A stretch of DNA of 64,000 nt, from NCBI GenBank assembly GCA_947561395.2, contig OX387187.1, positions 25,463,829 through 25,527,828 on the forward strand. Reading direction: 5' to 3'. This document shows positions 11,345-22,400 of the stretch, piece by piece. The first letter of the stretch is position 1, and the number at the start of each line of letters is the position of its first letter. The notes beneath the pieces were generated by a model. It searched no databases and was not told the origin of the DNA. It saw nothing but the letters and a program-made list of their open reading frames with translations. This DNA is from Buxus sempervirens. Lineage: Eukaryota > Streptophyta > Magnoliopsida > Buxales > Buxaceae. The position numbers and the translations under genes are program-made.

Positions 11345-12906
11345 AGCCTGGGGAAAAAGATGTTGGAATGGACCCTCTAGGCTTAGAACCTACAATGTGA
11401 TGAAAAGCATGCTCTGTGGTTATTTTGAACCTATGATTGCTTCTCTGATCTATTTTGTATTTGGAGAAGATGCACGAATTCATGCTCTCAATAACAATGG
11501 ATTCCAACCTTCTCCTAGATGTGATTTTCCACACCTTCACACACACTTTTCACCATTTTCATCAAAGAAGCTAGATCTTGGATTTCCATGTTTAATACGA
11601 GAAATCTGAATCAATTAGCTTCAGAATGAATTCTAGAACTTCATGAGATTGTTTTTTGTTGATTTTCAAGTGTTTTGGTTGAATTCACTTGCACTAGTTT
11701 TGGTTTTCTCTTCAAAAACTTCAAAACAGGGCAGCATCTGTGGCCTGTCTTAGAATGCTCATAACTTCATCCTCCGGATGAATTTTTGAGTGATTCTAAA
11801 GACATGTGATAGATGAGTTGGCCTACTTCATATCAGGAAAATTTCGTTTATTTTTATGAAGCCAATTTTTGACACCATCTGTTCAAAGTTTGTAAGTCAG
11901 TTCAGCCCAGATTGCTGAACTTGCCGCTTTGATAGTGCACCGTTTGTTCAATTTTAATCTGTTTTGAGTGATTCTAATTCCTAAGTTTTCCTTGAGAAGT
12001 CTATTTTCATTTCCAACTAGTTTCAGCAGATTTTGATCTGTTTTGTGCCTTGGGTGCTCAGTTGACTCAGAGGTGCTCGCTGGCATAGTCCAGAGCTAAT
12101 CTATGGTCTTCTAGGCCTGTTCAAAAGAGCACACAAGTCACATCCAGATAGAGTTTGGTGTGAGGTTTTTTTCTTTGGAAATATGGCACCACATACTTCC
12201 TCCATACCAATTTTCATGGTTTTTTATTGAGCCAAACTCCACAAATAGGATTTTGAAAATGCCTATTTAACACTTTTTCCAAGTTATAACAGCAGATTTC
12301 ATATGTGGATATCTCCCTCATTTTGAATCAGATTGAGCTGAACTTTTTACTGTACACTCTACTATATACCAGTTTTCAAATGGCTTTGGTTTCATTGGAT
12401 TCGGATTTAAATTGAGTGAGTTATGGTTAATGGAAGCTTTCAAGCTCTTTTGGTCTGAATTTTCCAGATTTGCCTTAGCTTGATTTTTCTTCATTTTTTA
12501 CTTTTATTTCCATTCACTCATGAAGTTTTAGAAGTGATGAATCCACGAAGAGAGTCTAAGTTCATTAGATTTCTCATGTGGAATGGTCACACACATTGTG
12601 CTTATTGTAAGTACCTCTTTGTTCATTTTTATTAGCAAACAATATTTTAACATTGGCAAGCATTTGGCAACCATCTTAGACGGATGAGTGGGGGTGCCTA
12701 ACACCTTTCCCTGCTAATAAATAATTCCCCTTACCTAATCTCTGGATTTTTCCTTATCTTAGAGCTACTTTAGCTCTATTTGGCTTCTATGAACATTTGT
12801 GTGCCCATTCACACCTTAAGATGGATGGTGGCAACTCTTTACATTTATCGATCCCCGCGTGACAATATCGGAAGTCATCGTAGATGACATTTCCATGTCT
12901 CACAAC

Positions 12907-12926
12907 TGGCGACTCTGCTGGGGATT
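12907..12926 (+). other. Primer binding site (Tat/Ogre type)
   Basis: TGGCGACTCTGCTGGGGATT begins two bases after the LTR end at 12904. TGGCGACTC... sites are known from Tat/Ogre elements, where the primer is usually given as tRNA-Arg. The tRNA identity here is from family knowledge, not tested. Confidence 0.8.
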
Positions 12927-14529
12927 AGTGGAATTGAGCCATGTTTTGATTGCTTGTGCATGACTGATTGATTTTCATGAATTGTTTGCTGTTTTGCCCA
13001 TTTGTTATAAGCATGTTTGAGTTGAGTGTTTTTGTTTTTAGAATACATGAGACCCATGAAAAAAGGGCATATGATGTGTGTATGCTTTGGTTATGCTCAA
13101 AACCATGTTAGTGGACCTAGATAGGCTTACCATGCTAGGTTGCCATTTTTTTTTTTTGATGATAAGCATGCTTTGATTAGAACTTTAATGTGATGAGCAT
13201 GAGATCAGAATTTTTGAGAGATGTTTACTATGTATCAAACATGTTCACCATGATTTATTTGTTTTTTTTTTTTTTTTTTGTACAACATGATAATATGCTT
13301 GCATGATGCTTGTGTGAATACATGTTTAGTATGAGCATGCTAGGTGTTTTTTTTTAATTACTTTGTTTTACTCATGTTTGTTTACTTCAAATATAATTTC
13401 TATATCATGCTTTGGTGAATGTGATTGCGCTTGCATGACTACGAAAAAAGAGTGGCAAGGGTGGGACGTTGTGTTGAATGTGACCCACTTTTTCAAATGC
13501 ATTTGAGCACATTTTTATTTTTTACACAGCCTACCTATCACCTATAGGAAGTTGAACAAGAATGTGTGTAGCTTGGCGCACCGAGGTCGTTACTTCGGAA
13601 AGCGAAAGTGAAAACATTCACCTTAGAAGCTTTGAGCCAATGATGTGATGACATGGTGGATCTAGAATTCTGGTCATACACTAGGCTTGAGCTCTAAGTT
13701 GCCAATAAGCCAAAACCCAAAACCCCTACGCGAAGGTGGAAAAACACGTTTTTGGCCAAAGTAAACCAAATGCGATGGGCAAAGGGTTTGTAATGAGGGA
13801 AGGCCGTCTTGCATGGCTCAGGTGACCCAAGGTATGATATAGACACCATTTTGAAGGTAAACATGAGGTAACAAGGTATTTTCATTTTATTTCTTGTAAA
13901 GACCTCTATACTTCTTAAGAATCAAGCTCATGGTGTCCATTTGTTGGGATTTTGTTTTTCCCAAAGAATTGCTGTATCCTAGGATTGGTGTAGCCCATAG
14001 GAAAAGTTTTAACTCTTCTTAGAGGTCATTCTACCCAAATGCCCATAGGAGGCAACCCAAAGTCCAAGATCCATGCATTGGGTGTCCATTTTGGGGGAAG
14101 CCTAGGCCCTCCTTTGTTTAAATAATACTAATCCTTTTCTTTGCAGGAATGTTGCATGGGAATGACACTCAGGGGCTGCTGATGTAGAGGGCATCCTCTA
14201 ATTTTAGTTTATGATTTTTCTTCCTTTTTTTTTCAAGCCCAAGGAGGCTAAATTGTAATTTTATTTTGATTCATGCCCTGGATGGCGAATTTGTATTATA
14301 ATGCATTTCCTTTATTGTAAGGGATCTTTTTGTGCATATTTGTGGTCTCCTCATGCAATCTCATGAAATCCATGGTATAAGTGGGTTTTTAGTACCATTT
14401 GATGTGTCAAATGCCCAATTTGGGGCAGTCTGGAAGCCACCCAATGGTGAACACTGTGTTTGGGCAAGTAACCAAGCTAATAAAACCAGTTGGAAAAAGA
14501 AACAATTCGAAAATCTGTTTTCTGGTTTA

Positions 14530-14625
14530 AAACCGTCCTGAATATACGGTTTCCTGCATTTTTAATGCAACCGCCAAATTTATGCGGTTTGGGCCAAACC
14601 GTTCTGAATGCACGGTTTTAAGCCG
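14530..14625. promoter_or_regulatory. Internal AACCG palindrome cluster (leader)
   Basis: Three palindromes: AAACCGTCCTGAATATACGG, AACCGCC...GCGGTTT and AACCGTTCTGAATGCACGG, the same motif type as in the LTR U3. Confidence 0.75.
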
Positions 14626-15328
14626 AAATTCTGTTCCAGCCTTACTTATCAAACATTTCTAGGTCCTTTTATCCCTAAGTCATATAAGCAAATGTGCAGG
14701 GGCTCCAAATAAGATAAATGGCATTTAAACCATCCCAAATCCACCCAAATCAAGAGATTAAGGTCATTTTGAACATATTCACCTAAATTGAACAAATTAA
14801 CTCAACTCAAAGGTGAAAATGATAAAATAAAAGTTGGCTCAAACCAAAAAACAAGTCAAGCACCTCAATTTGGGGGTTAAGTCCACATTGGGCTCTTTTT
14901 GTCCAATTTGACCGCTTAACCCATCTTAAGTGAAGTAAATGATTAAAAGAGAATTGGTTCAAATAGCCAACCTAATCATACTTCAATCTCAAGAATTGAA
15001 CTTGGAAATCACAATAAGTTTCCAAAATATGCTAAGCTTAAAGTGTAATACAATTCATGAAAGAAAGCTCAACTCTTTTAAAATAGGGCAAATTCCAATC
15101 AAAAATCAATCTTTAAGAAATCTTTAATCATAAAGTGTTCAAACTTTTAAGATTTCTTCCAAAGAGCAATTTGTGGGTCACTTGGAAACCTTTGAATTCC
15201 AAGCAAGTAATCATTCCAAAATCGAATGAAAGAAAAATTTCAAATAAATCACCACCTTAAAGGCAAATTGAGTCTCTTTTTAACTCAAAACACCTAAGGG
15301 GGGAAATCAAAAATATTTTAGGCATCCG

Positions 15329-16160
15329 AAAGCCTTGGAATTTCAGAAAATCAAATCATAGGACCTGGAAGCCTGAAATTCCAGAATTTGTCAAAATCTT
15401 CATAGGCCTTCTAAAGCCTGAATTTAGAAACTCATAGGACCCCTGGAAGCCTGAAATTCCAGATCTTTTTCAAAATCTTCATAGGCCTTCTAAAGCCTAA
15501 ATTTAGAAACTCATAGGATCCCTGGAAGCCTGAAATTCCAGATCTTTTTCAAAATCTTCATAGGCCTTCTAAAGCCTGAATTTAGAAAATCATAGGCACC
15601 TGGAAGCCTGCGTAATTTCAGGGGGCTGTGGAAGCCCCAATTCCAACGTTGGTAGGTCTTTTTCGCACCAACCAATTCATAGGTTCCTGAAAGCCTGCGT
15701 AATTTCAGGAGGTTGTGGAAGCCTTAATTCCAAAGCATAAGCCCTTGGAAGCTTGCGTAATTCCAAGTCTTGAGTTTGTCTAAAGACTTTTACTTTGGAC
15801 ATCTCATCTTTTGTGGGATATGTTGGAAGCCCTAGAATTTTCCAATATTGGTTAGTCTTTTCGTACCAACCAATGCATAAGCCTTTGGAAGCTTGCGTAA
15901 TTCCAAGTTGTGATTTGTCTAAGGACTTTTACCTTAGGCATCTTATTTTGTGGGACGTTGGAAGCCCTATAAAATTCCAACATTGGTAGGTCTTTTTCGC
16001 ACCAACCAAGTCATAAGCCCTTGGAAGCTTGTGTAATTCCAATGCTTGATTTGACTATAGGCTTTTACTATAGCCACATCATCTTTTGTGGGACATGTTG
16101 GAGGCCCTAAAATACTCCAACAGAATTTCTGTGGTTCGATCTTTTTCGTATCAATCACTT
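15329..16160 (+). repeat. Tandem array of stem-loop repeats in the Tat leader
   Basis: Two repeat zones. 15364-15600: three 78-79-bp units, each with a TGGAAGCCTGAAATTCCA stem-loop and an AGGCCTTCTAAAGCCT stem-loop. 15737-16160: three units of about 136 bp, each with stem-loops of the types CTTGGAA(gcttgcgtaa)TTCCAAG, CTAAGG(actttta)CCTTAG, TTGGAA(gccc...)TTCCAA and GGT(ctttttcgc)ACC. Stem sequences differ between units but pairing is kept, while loop sequences stay the same. This points to selection or mechanism acting on structure. No protein is encoded. Confidence 0.8.
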
Positions 16161-16319
16161 CATTTTGATAAGGTTATTTTAACCATAAACTCAAAAAGAA
16201 AAAAATATGAATACAAGGAAAATCCCAAACTCATGTTCACCAAGCCTGCATGCATGCATTCATAGGTGTGTAAACATGATTTATTGGGATACTGATATTG
16301 CTTCTTTTCTTTATTTCTA

Positions 16320-16321
16320 AG
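16320..16321 (+). other. Candidate 3' splice site before gag
   Basis: TACTGAT branch-point-like sequence, then a long pyrimidine tract (TTGCTTCTTTTCTTTATTTCT) and AAG|G. It lies 61 bp before the gag ATG. With the LTR donor at 11194 it would remove the PBS and the stem-loop array from gag mRNA. This is inference from signals only. Confidence 0.45.
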
Positions 16322-16382
16322 GTTTTCCGTTCCTACTACAACCATTGCTCCCCGACGTTCTCAGAGACTAAAATCTGCCACC

Positions 16383-18056
16383 ATGAATCCTACTGAAGAG
16401 CAGTCCATTGTTTCTGCTGAGGCCTTTGCTCAATTGCAGGAGCAAGTGGCAGGGATGACAAAACTGCTAGAAAATCTGCTGGCCAACCAAGTAGCTTAGG
16501 CCCAGATGCAGGCGCAGCAGGCGCAGGCTTAGGTTCACCAGGCTTCCTCATCCCACAATGCACCACCAGCTCCACCTCAGACTGATCTTCCACCACCAGT
16601 CCAACCTATCCCACCTCAACCTGAACTCTACCAGCCAAACCCCGAGCCTATCTTGATCCGGGAGGAGGAATCTGAATATGAGAGGGAGAAGGAGAAAGAA
16701 AAGGAGAGACTGAGGGTAGAAGTGGAGAGAAAATTCTTGGACAAGCTGGAGTCCATCCAAGAAGAATTGAAAGAAGTAAGAGGGATCAACACGTTGGGTG
16801 GTACCAACTTCAAGGATCTTTGCATGTACCCCGACGCATGCTTACCGGCCAAATTTAAATGCCCGAACTTTGAAAAGTATGATGGCACAGGATGCCCAAT
16901 GAGCCATTTGAAGCTCTACTGTGGGGCGTTGTGCCAATTTGGCCGGGATGATAGCATCCTGATCCAGCTATTCCAGAGAAGCCTGATAGGGGCAGCTTTA
17001 AGGTGGTTCGCAACAGTGGACCACGCCAGAATCAGAAGGTGGAAGGATCTGGCTGATGCTTTCCTCGCTCAATACCGTTTCAACGCCGACATCGTACCAG
17101 ATAGGTACGATATGATAAAGATGAGCAAGGGAAGAGATGAGACAGTCAAGCAATACGCCAAAAGGTGGAGAGAAGCCGCCTCTCAAGTCAGGCCTCCCAT
17201 GATGGAGCCAGAGATGGTAACAACCTTTATTGGCACACTGGGGCAGCCATTTTACAATCACTTGGTGGGTCAGATTACCACCAGTTTTGCTGCCCTAGTA
17301 CAAGTCGCAGACTGGATTGAAGATGGAATCAGATCCGGGCGAATCTACGACCATTCTGCCACGGCTCGTCAGCAGGAGCCCACTTCTGATCCTTCTGCCT
17401 AGAAGCAAAAAAATGGGGCAAGAAGGAACGGAGGGAGGAAAGAAGGGGAAGTAAATATGGTACAACCCCAACCATCCAAGAAACCAATCCAAGTCAACAT
17501 TTCTGCACCTCCATCCAGCCCAGTGCAACCGCAATCGACCTATCAAAACCGTCTCAATATTAATGTTCCTCAAGCAGCAATGCCCAACTAGAAAAGGGTA
17601 TTCTCTAAAGAGGAGAGGGACACTTGGATGGCGTTCAGAAGAAATAGGGTCCTTTCCCCTCTTCCTGTGACTCCATCCCAGCTTCTGCCAACTTTGTTAA
17701 ACGCAGGGTATGTTACCCTGAAAGAGCCAAATCCGAATGCTTCAAAGGGAAAGAATTTCGATCCCTCCACCACCTGTGAATACCATATGGGTGCACCAGG
17801 ACACCCTACAGACAAGTGTTGGCCATTAAAGCATGCCATCCAGGATTTGATTGATCAGGGAACCTTGTTGTTTAACACGGCTGCACACTCTCCCGCTAGG
17901 ACTGACATTGGTCAGAATCCTCTGCCCCAGCATAATGGGGCAGGTCCTTCCAATTTCGTAGGGACCGTCTCTTCTAGACCTAGGATGTTTGATCCCTTGC
18001 AGTTAATTACACCCATAGGGACGTCCGTTACGGTCCATTTGACCAAGAAGAGATAG
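16383..18056 (+). pseudogene. gag: Tat gag (capsid and zinc knuckle), broken
   Basis: Capsid/nucleocapsid polyprotein that packages element RNA. Start chosen at 16383, where GCCACCATG gives a strong initiation context and MNPTEEQSIVSAEAFAQL opens the frame. Gln/Pro-rich N-terminus, then a charged coiled segment (EREKEKEKERLRVEVERK) and the Ty3/gypsy gag core with PNFEKYDGTGCP, LFQRSLIGAALRWF and MSKGRDETVKQYAKRWR. Zinc-knuckle-like CEYHMGAPGHPTDKC follows at about 17790. In-frame TAG stops at 16497, 16530, 17400 and 17589 and a frameshift near 18027 destroy it. Confidence 0.9.
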
Positions 18057-20149
18057 GGGAACAAATCAACGTCATTTCTGGAAATAAAGGAAGTGGCAAG
18101 ACTGTAGAGGACATTAATGCCTCTTTGAACTGGGCCGCTTCTCTCATGGCCCAGCTTAATGTAACCAAACCCCCTCTCATCATTAATTGCAACCAGGATG
18201 TTGCTCCTCCACCTACTCCATCATCCAAACCACCTTTGGTCATTAATTATGATCCCGCCACAGCATCAATTACCTCTGTTTCTTCTCAGACCTTGAAATC
18301 CTCTCAACCCAAGGAACCTAGGCAATCCTCGCCTCTGGTTATTGAGGTGCCTCCTTCCAACCCCACTCCCACATCAACTCCTACACCAAGGTCTCATCTC
18401 CAGCCCTTGGTATTTAACGTTCCTAAACCCTCCTATTCAGAAACTACTGTACCTTGGAACTACAGCGAGGATTATACGACCACTATCCCAGTGGTCAGGA
18501 ATCAGAGTCAGGAGGAAATAAATCTCATGACAAGATCAGGGAGATGTGTGGAAGGAAAAGAACAAGAAAAGAAAGAGGCAGAACAAAATCAGAAGGGGAA
18601 GGCAAAGATAGGGGAAGACACCCCCCAGGTCGTCAATGATGAGGCAGTGGACCTCTTAAAAATACTGAAAAAGAGTGAATTCAATATTGTCGACCAATTA
18701 ATTAAGGTCCCTGCCCAGATATCAATACTAGGATTGTTGCTTAATTCAGAAAAGCATAGGGACTCATTAATAAAGGTACAGAGTGCTCACGTGCCTAAAA
18801 CGATTGAGCCAGACCAGCTCGGCATGATGATCGGCCAGATCTTATCTCACAATGTAATAAGCTTTTCAGAAAGCGAGATAAGCCCTGGCGGATGTTATCA
18901 TGTGGACCCTTTGCACATCACAGTGCTTTGTAAGGGTAATATGATAGCCCGAGTTCTAATAGATAATGGGTCAGCCTTAAACGTCTGTCCCTTAGTAACA
19001 TTTGTTAGGCTTGGTCTGGATTAATCCAAAATTAAGCAGAACGGAAGGATAGTGAGAGCTTTTGATAGCTCCAAAACGCACTCCCTAGGGGAGATTGAAT
19101 TGCCGATTACCATTGGACCGAATATCTTTAATATCACATTCGAAGTGATAGATATTCCTGCTGCCTTCAATCTTCTCCTAGGAAGGCCGTGGATTCACTC
19201 AGCTAGGGCGATACCATCCACCCTTCACCAAAGAGTGAAATATATAAGGGGTTAGAGGGTGATAACAGTCCTAGCCGAGAGTCTAGTCTCTCCTGTCATA
19301 CCACCTGACGTACCTTTCATTAATGTGGAATTAACGGTAGACAAAATTGCGTTTCATTCTTTTCAGTTTGAAACAGTCAACTTCATACCTGGGGTGTGTT
19401 TAAAAAAGAATGAGAAATTGACATGCGCCAACAGGATGGTGGAGAAGGTCTTGAAAGATTGGGATTTCCACCCAGGAAAGGGGTTGGGAATTAATCTACA
19501 AGGAAAAGTGGAGCCCATAGAGGCACAAAGACTGGTCCCGCGAGCAGGACTAGGGATGAAAATGAGAAGATGGAAAAGGGGACAACAGAAAGAAAATGTT
19601 AATGAAAGGGAAAAGAATCAAGGAAAATTCCCTCATTTAAGGGAAACTTTTCCAAAGCCCTCTCATATCATTCAACTGTCTCCTCCTACAGATTCCTCCA
19701 AACCCCCATATTATAATGACAATCTTTTTAGAAAACCTTTTACCTCAACCCTTCAACCTTTTATCCCCCTTTCACCCACTTTGACGCCTAAAGCCATGGA
19801 TGAACCTAAGCCACTGCCACGAGAGCAGCAGGACTTCACAGAAGAGGCTGGGGCATTCTTTGCAATCACAGAGGATGAAGGAAGAAAGAAAGTAGGAAAA
19901 TAGGTTCCTTTTATTGACTGGACCTCGATCAAGATCCCAGATGAAGTCACATCTGATCTCTGCCCAGAAGCAAAAAAGGGCAGTTTTTCAAATTCGGTAA
20001 TGATGGTATCAGATCAAGAGCTTGAGGAGGAGCAGGTTTGCACTATACCACCTGCTCCAGAGGGCTTTGTGTTAAAAAATTGGGAAGAGATCCCCTTGAC
20101 ATTTGAGGCCGCATATGGTTGGCAATCAGCTGCGGCCTCCAAAAAAAAA
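18027..20149 (+). pseudogene. Tat protease region with G-patch-like segment, broken
   Basis: Continues gag in another frame after the 18027 frameshift. A Pro-rich linker (18160-18460) precedes an aspartic protease with the motif LIDNGSALNVCP (18959-18994); D-N-G-S replaces the more usual D-[ST]-G. A later AFNLLLGRPWIH motif (about 19168-19203) is typical of these proteases. A G-patch-like segment follows (about 19451-19560: GKGLG, RAGLGM). Stops at 19022 (TAA), 19253 and 19901 (TAG). The reading frame then shifts at an A9 run (20141-20149), an obvious slippage site. Confidence 0.85.
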
Positions 20150-21562
20150 CTCCATTAGTGGATTGCCCTTTTCCTAAAGGTTTTAATGAACCTTCATCTT
20201 CAGGAAAAGCCTCTTTAGAAGGTTCTCAAAAAACCCAAAAAGATTTTTCAACTTTTTCTAGAAAATCTAAAGCTTTCAAAATGGTCCAGACTGCTTATGA
20301 ACCATATATACAGACTGAATTAGAGCAAGTTGAATATGACTTCGACCTCGAGCTCGACTTCGACCTAATGGGGATCAAAGAGGAGACCGAGACCGAAGAC
20401 GATGAACTTCCAAGAGAAATATCATATCAATTGGAACGTCACGAAAAGGGTATTCAACCTAATATTGAAGAAACCATTTCCATAAACCTGGGAACTGAAG
20501 AGGACCCAAAAATTGTAAAGATTGGTGCCTGCTTGTCTGATATGCAGTAGAAGGAAATGTCCCAATTCTTGGCCGATTACAAGGACGTGTTCGCATGGTC
20601 TTATCGGGATATGCCAGGATTGGATACAGACATGGTTGTACACAAGCTGCCAATCCTGCCAGGAGTAAAGCCTATTAAGCAGAAAATTGAGAAGGTTGAA
20701 ACCAGAGTGGACTTTAAAAGTCAAAGATGAAGTGGTGAAACAGTTTCAAGCCGGGTTTTTGGCGGTTTCCACATACCCTGATTGGTTAACTAATATAGTC
20801 CCGGTTCCAAAGAAGGATAGAAAAGTGAGGATGTGTGTAGATTACAGAGACTTGAACAAGGTGAGCCCGAAGGATGATTTTCCTTTGCCACACATCGACA
20901 TCTTGGTTGATAACACAGCAGTGCACAGCTTGTTCTCTTTTATGGATGGCTTTTCCGGATATAACCAAATCAAAATGGCAAAGGAAGATCAAGAGAAAAC
21001 CGCTTTTATCACTCCTTGGGGAACCTTTCACTACACAGTCATGCCTTTTGGATTGAAGAATGCCGGGGCAACGTATCAGCGAGCCCTGACGGCCCTTTTC
21101 CATGACATGATCCACAAAGAAATGGAGGTCTATGTAGATGACATGATCGCCAAGTCGTGTGAAGAGGAAAACCACTTGATCAATCTAAAGAGGGTATTTG
21201 ACTGTCTAATGAAATACAGCTTAAGGCTCAATCCGGCAAAGTGTGTTTTTGGAGCCACATCAGGCAAATTATTGGGATTCATTGTAAGCAAAAGAGGGAT
21301 TGAGATAGACCCGTCTAAGGCAAAAGCAATCATTGAGATGCAACCTCCTAAAACTGAAAAGGAAGTTAGGGGTTTTCTAGGAAGAATTCAGTATATTAGT
21401 CGGTTCATAGCACAGCTCATTGCTATTTGCGAGCCGATCTTTAAGCTTCTAAGGAAGAATAACCCAACTATATGGAATGAGGATTGCCAACAAGCATTTG
21501 ATAAAATAAAGGATTAGCTGTTTAATCCACCTGTTCTAGTACCTCCAACTCCAGGAAAACCA
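20150..21562 (+). pseudogene. pol: Tat reverse transcriptase, broken
   Basis: Ty3/gypsy RT. The connecting region (FAWSYRDMPG) is in one frame to about 20684, then a frameshift leads to LKPEWTLKVKDEVVKQ. The RT fingers and palm follow: VRMCVDYRDLNKVSPKDDFPLPHID, FMDGFSGYNQI, MPFGLKNAGATYQR, and the catalytic YVDD intact at 21131-21142. The thumb/connection reads LGFIVSKRGIEIDP and GFLGRIQYISRFIAQ. TAG stops at 20548 and 21515. Confidence 0.93.
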
Positions 21563-22003
21563 TTGATCTTGTATCTATCGGTTTTAGAAACATCGATGGG
21601 ATGTGTATTGGGGCAGCATGATGAAACAGGCAGAAAAGAAAAGGCTATCTACTATTTGAGCAAGAGGTTCACAGATTATGAGACAAGATATTCGCCTTTG
21701 GAAAAGACTTGTTGTGCTTTGGTCTGGGCAACTCAGAGGCTTAGGCACTATTTCTTAAGCTATTCAACTTTGCTGATTTCAAGGATGGATCCTTTAAAAT
21801 ATCTGTTTGAAAAGCCGGCTTTAACTGGTAGAACAGTGAAGTGGCAGCTTTTGCTTTCAGAATTCGACCTGAAATACGTCACTCAGAAAGCATTCAAAGG
21901 TCAGGCAATTGCTGATCATCTAGCTGAGCATCCATTACTAGATTATCAGCCTCTTAAGACAAATTTCCCTGATGAGGCTATTTTATTTGCTGAAGAGGAA
22001 TAA
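21563..22003 (+). pseudogene. pol: First (Ty3-type) RNase H of the Tat element
   Basis: Contains LYLSVLETSMGCVLGQ, YYLSKRFTDYETRYSPLEKTCC and SRMDPLKYLF. The first catalytic Asp is replaced (Ser/Leu context LSVLE), as is common in Tat elements that carry a second RNase H, so this domain is probably structural only. A TAA stop at 22001 separates it from the next domain. Confidence 0.88.
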
Positions 22004-22400
22004 AGTGAAGACTCCTGGCAGACGTTCTTTGATGGGGTTGCAAATATGAATGGAAATGGAATTGGCGCAGTATTAGTGAAGCCGGATGGTTCACATATCC
22101 CAATCGCAGTGAAATTGAGGTTTCAGTGCACGAACAACATAGCAGAGTATGAAGCGTGTATAATTGGATTGCAAGCTGCTCTAGATCATGATGTTCAAGA
22201 ACTTGACGTATAAGGGGATTCGAGTCTTATCATCTTCCAAACAACTGGTGAATGGAAAACCAAAGATCACAAGTTGATCCCATATCACCAGTATTTGGAA
22301 GAAATAAGTACCAAATTTACTCGAATTTCTTTTAGCTATATGCCAAGGTCTAAGAATCAGTTTGCAGATGCCTTGGCGACATTGGCTTCAATGGTTAGTA
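22004..22400 (+). pseudogene. pol: Second (archaeal-type) RNase H of the Tat element
   Basis: WQTFFDGVANMNGNGIGAVL, NNIAEYEACIIGLQAALDH, GDSSLIIFQ and NQFADALATLAS provide the expected D, E, D and D residues of an active aRNH. This extra domain is the hallmark of the Tat lineage. A TAA at 22211 interrupts it just before GDSS. Confidence 0.9.

Larger units (their letters stand above)
10499..12904 (+). repeat. 5' LTR of the Tat element
   Basis: 2406 bp, TGTAGACACCCC to CCATGTCTCACA. In order: an AACCG...CGGTT palindrome cluster (10612-10879), TATA box (11080-11087), conserved AG|GTAAAG splice donor (GT at 11194), the conserved CTCTCT...AGAGAG block (11318-11344), and the terminal GTGGCAACTC...GATCCCCGCGTGAC block. 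The 110-codon open frame at 11277-11609 is shared with the 3' LTR but looks incidental. Confidence 0.95.
12927..16382 (+). other. 3.5-kb untranslated leader of the Tat element
   Basis: No long ORF and nothing recognisable as the ORF1 of Ogre elements. It holds a three-palindrome AACCG cluster at 14530-14625, a splice-acceptor-like TACTAAT + pyrimidine tract + CAG at 14127-14146, a large stem-loop array (15329-16160) and a second acceptor-like tract ending AG at 16320-16321, about 60 bp before the gag ATG. Confidence 0.7.

Noticed and set aside
11277..11609. 110-codon open frame in the Tat LTR, repeated at 42312-42644
   Set aside because: Identity between the two copies only reflects LTR identity. 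It has no known domain and spans the conserved regulatory block, and the equivalent LTRs at 58020-60424 and 56611-61406 do not keep the frame.
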